Positions 1-4,397 of a DNA stretch of 5,691 nt are shown piece after piece. This DNA is from an uncultured Kiritimatiellota bacterium (GTDB lineage Bacteria; Verrucomicrobiota; Kiritimatiellia; RFP12; UBA1067), in NCBI GenBank assembly GCA_934635385.1, contig CAKTZI010000088.1:1-5691 (forward strand), read 5' to 3'. The stretch's first letter is position 1, and each line of letters opens with the position of its first letter. The notes under the pieces were generated by a model. The model made no database searches. It saw only the letters and a program-made list of their open reading frames with translations, and was not told where the DNA came from. The translations under genes and the position numbers were made by a program.

Positions 1-1
1 G

Positions 2-142
2 GTCGCCTCCGGCGCGCCCTGCGCGCGGTGGGGCGAGGACGACACGCGCCGCCTCGCGCCGCGCGAGGCGATCGACCGGGAGTACCTGAACCCGCTCTAC
101 GACGACCGCCTCGCCGACCTCTGGCGCAGGGACGCACCGTGA
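2..142 (+). CDS. 3' end of an unrecognised upstream gene (partial)
   Basis: An open frame runs in from the left edge and ends at a TGA at 140-142, giving a 46-residue C-terminal tail. The tail is rich in Arg, Asp and Ala and contains a motif like Tyr-Leu-Asn-Pro-Leu-Tyr-Asp-Asp-Arg followed by Leu-Trp-Arg-Arg-Asp near the end. Codon use is strongly G/C at third positions, like the glycoside hydrolase that follows only 39 bases later on the same strand. That spacing, with no visible terminator between them, suggests co-transcription. I do not recognise the family from so short a tail. A function tied to glycan breakdown would be inference from the neighbour alone. Confidence 0.6.
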   Translation, partial: VASGAPCARWGEDDTRRLAPREAIDREYLNPLYDDRLADLWRRDAP

Positions 143-170
143 AAGGCTTTGAAACATCGAACAATCACAG

Positions 171-184
171 AAAGGAAAATGATG
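171..184 (+). promoter_or_regulatory. Ribosome-binding site deciding the glycoside hydrolase start
   Basis: AAAGGA at 171-176 lies 5 bases before the ATG at 182 and only 2 before the ATG at 179. A TTG at 149 in the same frame is upstream of this site and has no properly spaced site of its own. I therefore choose 182, with 179 as a close alternative. Confidence 0.5.
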
Positions 185-1825
185 ATTATCAAACTTATGT
201 CTTTACAGGTCATGTGCGCTGCCTTGCTGGATCCACAGGTCGCGGCGGCGGTTGATGCCCAAAGGCCGTCGCTGGACGCGAAGCTTGCGGATTCTGTGCG
301 GGCGTTCAATGCGGCGGACGACGAGTGCTACACGAACACCATTCCGAACGCGGCGGCGGAGGCGTTCCTCCTTAAGAACGCGCCGCGCTTCGCGTGTCCC
401 GACGCGGACATCGAACGGACGTATTACTTCCGCTGGTGGACATATCGCAAGCATCTGCGCCACACGCCGGATGGGTGGGTCGTCACGGAATTCCTGCCGA
501 ACGTCAGCTGGGCGGGGCGGCACAACACGATCAGCTGCGCCCTCGGACACCACTTCCGCGAGGGCCGCTGGCTGCGCGACCGTACGCCGCTCAAGGACTA
601 CGCGGCGTTCTGGCTGAGGGAGAAGGACGGCGGGCGCCTGAACGGGCCGGGCGCGTACGTCAACTGGATCGCCGACTCCGTGCTGAAGCTCGCCGACATG
701 GACGGCGACGCGGCGTTCGCGACGAATCACCTGTCTGCGCTCGTGCGGAACTACGAGGCGTGGGAGAAGGGGTGGGCCTGCGGCGTCTTCCCCGGCACGG
801 GCACGTTCCCGATGGGGCTGAAGTGCGGCCTTTTCGAGACGACGTGCAACTACGAAGGCGCCGAACTCGCGCTTGCGGGCGACGGGGCGCGTCCGCTCGT
901 GAATGCGGCGATGTGCGGCGAGGCGCGGGCGATCGCCGCGCTGGCGACGCGGGCGGGCGACGCGGACTTGGCGGCGCGGTTCGCGGCGAAAGCGGCCGCG
1001 TTGGAGGCGGCGGTCAAGACGCGGCTCTGGGATTCTGGACGGCAGTTCTTCATGACGGTCGCGACGAACGGCGTGCGCGGCACGGTGAAGGAGCTGAACG
1101 GCTACGCGCCGTGGTATTTCGGACTCGACCTGAAGGGATGCGAAGCCGCCTGGGCACCGTTCGCCGATCCGGAGGGGTTCGCCGCGCCGTGGGGGCTCAC
1201 CTTCCCCGAACGGCGGACGCCCGGCTTCGCGATTTCCTATTCGGGCCATCCCTGCCAATGGAACGGGCCGTCGTGGCCGTATGCGACTTCGATTGCGCTG
1301 ACGGCGCTCGGCGAGGCCCTGTACGTCGGCACGGCGGGCGCTCGGATGCCGTCGGATTTCACCGCTGCGCTCCACCGCTACGCCGCCGCCCACGTGCGCC
1401 GGACGGCGGACGGGCGCAGCCTGCCGTGGATCGACGAGGTGCAGAACCCCGACACGGGCGACTGGATCTCGCGCACGATGCTGGAGCGCGACCCGAAGAA
1501 CCGTCTGCGTGAGCGCGGCAAGGACTACAACCACTCGACGTTCGTCGATCTCGTGCTGGGCGAACTTGTCGGGATTCGTCCGCAGGCGGACGGCTCGCTG
1601 GTCGTCGCGCCGCTGTTCCCGCCGGACTGGGCGTACCTGCGCGTCGAGGGCGTCCGCTGGCGCGGCCATGACGTCTCGGTCGTCTGGGATCGCGACGGCA
1701 CGCGTTACGGCCTCGGCACGGGCTTCTTCGTCCTGCTGGACGGAAAGATGGCCGCAGGCGATGGCCGTCTCTCGCCTATCCGAGCTGGCGCACGCGCTTT
1801 TCGAGGCGCGGCAGGCGGACGGTGA
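182..1825 (+). CDS. MGH1-like (GH63-related) glycoside hydrolase
   Basis: This 547-residue protein is probably an exported or periplasmic alpha-glycosidase with an (alpha/alpha)6-barrel, of the group called MGH1-like or mannosylglycerate-hydrolase-like and related to GH63. The substrate cannot be read from the sequence. Visible family motifs in order (numbering from the ATG at 182) are YYFRWWTYRKHL at residue 81; TEFLPNVSWAGRHNTISCA shortly after; WNGPSWPYATS in the second half; a Trp-Ile-Asp-Glu-Val-Gln-Asn-Pro-x-Thr-Gly-Asp-Trp stretch whose Glu419 matches the expected catalytic base; DYNHSTFVDL at 448; and a C-terminal beta-rich part with WRGHDVSVVWD. Where I recall relatives having Asp-Gly-Met-Glu around the general acid, this protein has Glu-Gly-Ala-Glu (residues 225-228), so the final acid is kept. 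The N-terminus is hydrophobic with an Ala-rich end (around VAAAVDA) but interrupted by Asp-Pro, making it a weak signal peptide. It follows the upstream partial gene by 39 bases and overlaps the convergent kinase gene by 50. Confidence 0.85.
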   Translation: MIIKLMSLQVMCAALLDPQVAAAVDAQRPSLDAKLADSVRAFNAADDECYTNTIPNAAAEAFLLKNAPRFACPDADIERTYYFRWWTYRKHLRHTPDGWVVTEFLPNVSWAGRHNTISCALGHHFREGRWLRDRTPLKDYAAFWLREKDGGRLNGPGAYVNWIADSVLKLADMDGDAAFATNHLSALVRNYEAWEKGWACGVFPGTGTFPMGLKCGLFETTCNYEGAELALAGDGARPLVNAAMCGEARAIAALATRAGDADLAARFAAKAAALEAAVKTRLWDSGRQFFMTVATNGVRGTVKELNGYAPWYFGLDLKGCEAAWAPFADPEGFAAPWGLTFPERRTPGFAISYSGHPCQWNGPSWPYATSIALTALGEALYVGTAGARMPSDFTAALHRYAAAHVRRTADGRSLPWIDEVQNPDTGDWISRTMLERDPKNRLRERGKDYNHSTFVDLVLGELVGIRPQADGSLVVAPLFPPDWAYLRVEGVRWRGHDVSVVWDRDGTRYGLGTGFFVLLDGKMAAGDGRLSPIRAGARAFRGAAGGR

Positions 1826-2831
1826 ACGTCGTCCCTTCGCCGACGGCCGACATGGCGTCGATCGTGCCGCCGTGGTCGCGGACGATGCGTTTCGAGATCA
1901 TGAGGCCGAGGCCTGTGCCTTTCTCCTTCGTCGTGCGGTAGGGCTCGAAGAGGTGCGTGAGCTGTTCCGCGTCCATGCCGAGGCCCGTGTCGCGGAACGC
2001 GACGGCGACCGTCTCGTCGTCCGCCGAAAGGGTGATCGTGATCGCGCCGCCGTCCTTCATCGCCTCCAGCGCGTTCTTGAGCAGGTTGAAGAAGACCTGC
2101 TCGATCTGGTTCGCGTCGAGCGCGACCGTCGGCAGGGCGGCGGGCACGTTGAGCGTGACGCGGATCTTGCGTTCGACGAACTGCTCGCGCAGCGTGTCGA
2201 GGCAGCGCCGCAGCGGCTCGACCGGCGAGCCGGGCCGGAGATTCGGCCGGTGCGGACGGAGCGCGGCGAGGAAGTCGCGGATGATGCCGTCGAGGCGCTT
2301 CACCTGCTGCATGCAGGTCTGGATCGTCTCCTTGTCCGTCGGATCGCGCTCGATGAGCTGGAGCGAGAGCGAAATCGCGTTCAGCGGGTTGCCGATCTCG
2401 TGGGCGACGCCGGCGGCGAGATCCTGCACGGCCTTTGTCGCGCCCGCGCGCAGCTCCTCTTCGGTGCGCGCCTTCTCGGCCGTGATGTCGCGGATGTAGG
2501 CGATCGTGCCGGCCTGCAGCGGAATCGTCTGAAGCTCAAGGACACGGCGTTCCGGGTAGGAGACGGCGATCTCGCGCTTCGAGCCGATTCCGAGGGGCAT
2601 GTCGAGCGCGCGGAGCGCGTCGGCGGGGTCGGCTCCGAGCAGGGTCTCCGCCGCCGGATTGAAGCGTGTCACGACGCCGTTCTCGTCGAAGACGACGATG
2701 CCGCGATCAATGGCGTCCAGGAGCGTGTCGACGGATTCGAGCTCCTGCGACATCAAGAGGTACTGCTCGCGAAGATGCCCTGCATCAAGCTTGCCGATGT
2801 GCCGGCGTACGCCTCGAAAAAAGTCTTTCAT
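1776..2831 (-). CDS. Soluble PAS-domain sensor histidine kinase
   Basis: This 351-residue two-component kinase autophosphorylates on a histidine and passes the phosphate to a response regulator. No regulator gene is in the window. A coiled, charged N-terminus (1-35) precedes a PAS domain at about 36-115 (IDRGIVVFDENGVVTRFNPA is typical), then HisKA with H-box AAGVAHEIGNPLNAIS (His144), then HATPase_c at about 235-342. The ATPase part shows an N-box with Asn249 and Asn253, G1 as DTGLGMD (281-287), an F-box LFEPYRTTKEKG and G2 as GTGLGL. The layout resembles NtrB/ZraS-like kinases. There is no transmembrane segment or signal peptide, so the signal is probably cytoplasmic. The first ATG (2829-2831) has no Shine-Dalgarno sequence, but an extended -10 promoter ends 7 bases upstream, suggesting a leaderless mRNA. 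A later in-frame ATG at 2751-2753 also lacks a ribosome-binding site. The 3' end overlaps the convergent hydrolase gene. Confidence 0.93.
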   Translation of the reverse strand: MKDFFRGVRRHIGKLDAGHLREQYLLMSQELESVDTLLDAIDRGIVVFDENGVVTRFNPAAETLLGADPADALRALDMPLGIGSKREIAVSYPERRVLELQTIPLQAGTIAYIRDITAEKARTEEELRAGATKAVQDLAAGVAHEIGNPLNAISLSLQLIERDPTDKETIQTCMQQVKRLDGIIRDFLAALRPHRPNLRPGSPVEPLRRCLDTLREQFVERKIRVTLNVPAALPTVALDANQIEQVFFNLLKNALEAMKDGGAITITLSADDETVAVAFRDTGLGMDAEQLTHLFEPYRTTKEKGTGLGLMISKRIVRDHGGTIDAMSAVGEGTTFTVRLPRLEKRVRQLG

Positions 2832-2838
2832 GGAACGT

Positions 2839-2847
2839 ATTATAGCA
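2839..2847 (-). promoter_or_regulatory. Extended -10 promoter for the histidine kinase
   Basis: Read on the minus strand this is TGCTATAAT, an exact match to the extended -10 consensus TGnTATAAT. No good -35 hexamer lies 16-18 bases upstream, which extended -10 promoters can tolerate. Only 7 bases separate it from the kinase ATG, so transcription should begin at or within a base or two of the start codon. Confidence 0.55.
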
Positions 2848-2865
2848 AATCCGCCGCAGTCGCAT

Positions 2866-2895
2866 TTGACTTACAACAACCGTTTGTGGTATACT
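2866..2895 (+). promoter_or_regulatory. Sigma70-type promoter for the toxin-antitoxin module
   Basis: TTGACT at 2866-2871 and TATACT at 2890-2895 are separated by 18 bases. Each box differs from consensus at one position, and TGG before the -10 also makes it an extended -10. The predicted transcript starts near 2902, giving a leader of about 58 bases before the antitoxin ATG at 2960. This rules out the earlier in-frame ATG at 2897. It lies back to back with the kinase promoter, so one regulator could affect both. Confidence 0.6.
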
Positions 2896-2929
2896 CATGC
2901 CATCTTTTGGGACTATCAGATTCGTCAAG

Positions 2930-2942
2930 TGCTCGGTGAGCA
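2930..2942. repeat. Small perfect inverted repeat in the toxin-antitoxin leader
   Basis: TGCTC-GGT-GAGCA forms a perfect 5-base inverted repeat with a 3-base centre, between the predicted transcription start (about 2902) and the GAGG ribosome-binding site (2946-2949). It could be a half-operator for autoregulation by the antitoxin or an RNA hairpin. It is short enough to be chance. Confidence 0.25.
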
Positions 2943-2959
2943 TACGAGGCAGAAAAATC

Positions 2960-3184
2960 ATGGCAACGGCAAGAACAAAAAAAGGGCAGACGAGCCGTCG
3001 ATGCCGCGCGACTTCGGCGCGGTTGCGTCCGCATTGCTACGCCATTCGCAAAGACCTTGATCCGGGGCTCTATGCCACAGACGAAGCACTCGACACGGCG
3101 TTGGCTAACGGGACATACAAGGTCGGGTGTGGGTGCAGGACGGCGGCAGAGGTTCATGCCATGCTGGAGGACTGTCTCGTATGA
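2960..3184 (+). CDS. Putative antitoxin of a YafQ-type module
   Basis: This 74-residue protein is assigned as antitoxin by position: immediately upstream of a YafQ-family toxin, overlapping it by the four bases ATGA (3181-3184), the usual antitoxin-first order with translational coupling. Its ATG has GAGG at 2946-2949, ten bases away. The N-terminal third is very basic (many Arg and Lys, about residues 5-30). The C-terminal half (about 38-74, with ATDEALDTALANGTY then TAAEVHAMLED) loosely resembles the toxin-wrapping tail of RelB/DinJ proteins. I cannot see the ribbon-helix-helix N-terminus expected of DinJ. The protein also has several Cys residues, including Gly-Cys-Gly-Cys, unusual for this group. 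It may be a divergent antitoxin, or one whose DNA-binding part has been lost or replaced. The role is inferred from context. Confidence 0.6.
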   Translation: MATARTKKGQTSRRCRATSARLRPHCYAIRKDLDPGLYATDEALDTALANGTYKVGCGCRTAAEVHAMLEDCLV

Positions 3185-3471
3185 AATACGAGGTCATCAA
3201 ACGGGCTTCGTTCAAACGAGGAGTCAGACGAGCGGCCAAACGCGGGCTTGACCTGTCGTTGCTTGAGTCAGTGATCCTGTTGCTGGCTTCTGGCGTTCCA
3301 CTTCCGGCCGATTTCAAGGATCATCCTCTTAAAGGAGCCCGAAGCGGACTGCGCGAATGTCATATTGACGGTAAGAAAGGCGACTGGCTTCTCGTCTACC
3401 GCAAGATTGACGACGCCCTTCTGCTCTACCTCGTCGATACGGGAACTCACGACGAGCTTTTCGGAAAGTGA
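3181..3471 (+). CDS. YafQ-family mRNA interferase toxin (RelE/ParE superfamily)
   Basis: This 96-residue protein is a probable ribosome-dependent mRNA endonuclease of a type II toxin-antitoxin system. The family pattern is clear: basic N-terminus (KRASFKRGVRRAAKRG), a helix ending in LLASGVPLP, then KDHPLKG, LRECHI, DWLLVYR and TGTHDELF. The residues corresponding to those known as catalytic in E. coli YafQ (His50, His63, Asp67, His87) are here His48, His61, Asp68 and His90, with the C-terminal Phe at 94. All are present, so the toxin looks active. A short Gly-Lys-Lys-Gly stretch lies just before the catalytic Asp, slightly longer than I recall for the family. The ATG overlaps the antitoxin stop as ATGA; an in-frame start further upstream would lie inside the antitoxin gene and lacks support. 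Length matches the usual 90-100 residues. Confidence 0.9.
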   Translation: MKYEVIKRASFKRGVRRAAKRGLDLSLLESVILLLASGVPLPADFKDHPLKGARSGLRECHIDGKKGDWLLVYRKIDDALLLYLVDTGTHDELFGK

Positions 3472-3497
3472 TTTCAATTTCAGCTTTTACAACTGTC

Positions 3498-3603
3498 ATG
3501 AAAGAAAGGGAACTCGAACAGCAGTTCGTCGCGATGTGATTTTCAGTACGGATGGGACGAGACCTGTTCGTACGACTGCGGGAACGCGGTGATTGTTCTT
3601 TGA
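3498..3603 (+). pseudogene. Possible frameshifted remnant of a small gene
   Basis: An ATG at 3498 opens a protein-like start (MKERELEQQFVAM) that stops at TGA 3537-3539. In the +1 frame, from 3535 to the TGA at 3601-3603, another protein-like stretch reads Cys-Asp-Phe-Gln-Tyr-Gly-Trp-Asp-Glu-Thr. Joining the two needs a single-base shift near 3534. No Shine-Dalgarno sequence precedes the ATG. It could be the decayed start of a lost gene between the toxin and the RNA region, or chance. I do not assign a family. Confidence 0.2.
3562..3590 (+). other. Possible additional stem-loop upstream of the structured RNA
   Basis: ACC (3562-3564) can pair with GGT (3588-3590), and GTTC (3566-3569) with GAAC (3582-3585), across a small internal loop. 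It is weaker than the downstream hairpins. If real, it moves the 5' boundary of the structured RNA to about 3560. Confidence 0.3.
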
Positions 3604-3608
3604 CATAG

Positions 3609-3800
3609 CCCGTCATGGCACAAGCGTGGCGGGAGGCGCAACGGGGCTGGGTGGTTCAAGGGTGCGCGAGTGATGGCGGCAACGCCGTCAAGTGTACGCA
3701 AATCGCGTACCGAGCTTTACAGGAAACCGGAAATTTCTTAGAACTAAAGCGAAGTACGGGATTGCGTCACGGGTTATTCCGTGGCGCATTCTCTCTTTCA
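3609..3800 (+). ncRNA. Candidate structured non-coding RNA or long leader
   Basis: Five consecutive stem-loops can be drawn by eye. (1) 3609-3617 with 3625-3633, 9 pairs, 7-base loop. (2) GCGCA 3636-3640 with TGCGC 3663-3667, large loop. (3) TGATGGCG 3671-3678 with CGCCGTCA 3683-3690, 8 pairs closed by a GCAA (GNRA) tetraloop. (4) GTACGC 3694-3699 with GCGTAC 3705-3710, loop AAATC. (5) GCTTTA 3714-3719 with TAAAGC 3745-3750, containing a nested AGGAAA 3721-3726 / TTTCTT 3734-3739. A terminator-like hairpin (3758-3793) follows. Such dense local pairing with several G-U wobbles and a GNRA loop is typical of functional RNA, and no convincing coding frame crosses it. I do not recognise it as tmRNA, RNase P, SRP, 6S RNA or a riboswitch I can recall. 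A TTGACA at 3600-3605 sits at its 5' edge but has no matching -10 box. It may be a free RNA or the first part of the leader of the gene at 3906. Confidence 0.55.
3758..3800 (+). terminator. Rho-independent terminator-like hairpin
   Basis: TGCGTCACGG (3763-3772) pairs with CCGTGGCGCA (3779-3788), ten pairs with one G-T wobble and a 6-base loop. The helix can extend past one T-T mismatch to 3758/3793. TTCTCTCTTT follows. The T tract is interrupted by C, so it could be a true terminator of the RNA at 3609-3800 or an attenuator for the gene at 3906. Confidence 0.5.
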
Positions 3801-3824
3801 TGTTTTAGTTCGGGCTCTTTCCGG

Positions 3825-3900
3825 TGCCTCCTGTAAGATTTGAATCAGAGGATGCGCTATTTTTTCATCTTGGCGCAGCCTCGCAAACGAAAAGGAGGTA
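3825..3900 (+). promoter_or_regulatory. Anti-Shine-Dalgarno leader structure enclosing a hairpin
   Basis: CCTCCT at 3827-3832 is the exact reverse complement of the ribosome-binding site AGGAGG at 3893-3898. With flanking bases the helix is 8 pairs (3825-3832 with 3893-3900, one G-U). Inside its loop sits a separate hairpin: GAGG (3848-3851) with CCTC (3879-3882) and TGCGC (3853-3857) with GCGCA (3873-3877) across one A-G mismatch, with a T-rich 15-base loop. In this fold the start of the 128-residue protein gene is hidden from the ribosome, the layout expected of a translational riboswitch, thermosensor or protein-bound leader. The pairing is seen directly; regulation is inferred. Confidence 0.45.
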
Positions 3901-3905
3901 GTAAG

Positions 3906-4292
3906 ATGGAAGAAAAATGGATTGAATGCTCGGGTGTCAAACTCTTGCCCGCATTGTATTGCTTTGTCAATACGGCCAAATATGGGCAGGCATTCTTGCA
4001 GGGGGATGACCTGCAATTGATAACGATACAGGATTTGCAAATCTTGAAGACCGCGTGCGACGCCTGCTCCGACCTTTATTTTGACGTGGATTCTTTTGAC
4101 GAGATGTCGCTCAAGCTCCGATTTGAACGAGCGAATGAGCATGCTGACCGTATTTCTTCTGACATCAATCGCGTTGACGTGTCGCAGTATGATCAGATTT
4201 ATGGTGCTGGAATGGGAAAACGCGCCCTCGACAAAGCAAGAGGACCTCGCATTTGGAAAGTAGTTGATGACACAAAGAAACGTCTGATCTGA
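3906..4292 (+). CDS. Protein of unknown function, paralogue of the next gene's N-terminus
   Basis: I do not recognise this 128-residue protein. The ATG at 3906 is chosen because a perfect AGGAGG (3893-3898) lies 7 bases before it and because the start then matches that of the following gene (MEEKWIECSG here, MDEKWIDCLG there). It is acidic and probably mostly helical up to about residue 60, where Leu-Tyr-Phe-Asp-Val-Asp appears. Near the C-terminus is a conserved Asp-Val-Ser-Gln-Tyr-Asp-Gln-Ile-Tyr-Gly-Ala-Gly-Met-Gly, then Ala, Lys-Ala and Trp shared with the next gene. It has no signal peptide or membrane segment and should be cytoplasmic. It ends 39 bases before the next possible start, so the two are likely one operon. 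The leader can fold to hide its ribosome-binding site. Confidence 0.75.
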   Translation: MEEKWIECSGVKLLPALYCFVNTAKYGQAFLQGDDLQLITIQDLQILKTACDACSDLYFDVDSFDEMSLKLRFERANEHADRISSDINRVDVSQYDQIYGAGMGKRALDKARGPRIWKVVDDTKKRLI

Positions 4293-4317
4293 AACGTTGC
4301 CGTCTCACAATCAAAGT

Positions 4318-4390
4318 AAGGAGCATAAGAAATGAAGTGGTCAATTTGTGCAGGAGTCACGTGTCGTAAACCGCGCACGGCAACAGGAGA
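4318..4390 (+). promoter_or_regulatory. Two competing ribosome-binding sites for the LRR protein gene
   Basis: AAGGAG (4318-4323) lies 8 bases before an ATG at 4332, and AGGAGA (4385-4390) lies 7 bases before an ATG at 4398 in the same frame. Both are well spaced. Similarity to the upstream paralogue begins at 4398, so I take that as the main start. The 4332 start would add 22 residues. Confidence 0.45.
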
Positions 4391-4397
4391 TGCAAAA

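Noticed and set aside
203..1669. Long open frames opposite to and out of phase with the hydrolase gene (203-1669 minus, 394-1512 plus)
   Set aside because: They arise from G/C-biased third positions of the true gene. Their proteins are low-complexity Arg/Ala-rich with no motifs, whereas the 182-1825 frame has clear family motifs.
1509..2939. A 476-codon plus-strand frame across the kinase gene
   Set aside because: It is the antisense shadow of the kinase. The minus strand encodes intact PAS, H-box and ATPase motifs, and the plus-strand product is Arg/Asp/Val-rich with no domain.
2897..2959. Upstream ATG at 2897 as the antitoxin start
   Set aside because: It lies at or before the predicted transcription start (about 2902) and has no ribosome-binding site; the ATG at 2960 has GAGG upstream.
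3515..3528. CGAAC-AGCA-GTTCG hairpin as terminator of the toxin gene
   Set aside because: It has only five pairs, and the nearest T run is about ten bases downstream, so it does not look like an intrinsic terminator.
3600..3628. TTGACA at 3600-3605 as the -35 of a promoter for the RNA
   Set aside because: The -10 position 16-18 bases downstream is GC-rich with no TATAAT-like hexamer, so a standard promoter is not supported.
3562..3800. Integron attC site, tRNA or CRISPR array
   Set aside because: The RYYYAAC/GTTRRRY core pair of attC is not seen, no tRNA cloverleaf fits, and the stems are all different with no repeated unit.
3615..3836. A 73-codon plus-strand frame over the structured RNA
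   Set aside because: There is no properly spaced ribosome-binding site, no recognisable motif, and it runs through four or more hairpins and the terminator-like stem.
3600..4292. Type III toxin-antitoxin system (RNA antitoxin plus protein)
   Set aside because: The RNA, terminator-like stem and small gene are in the right order, but the RNA is not made of tandem repeats and the protein lacks ToxN-like features I can recognise.
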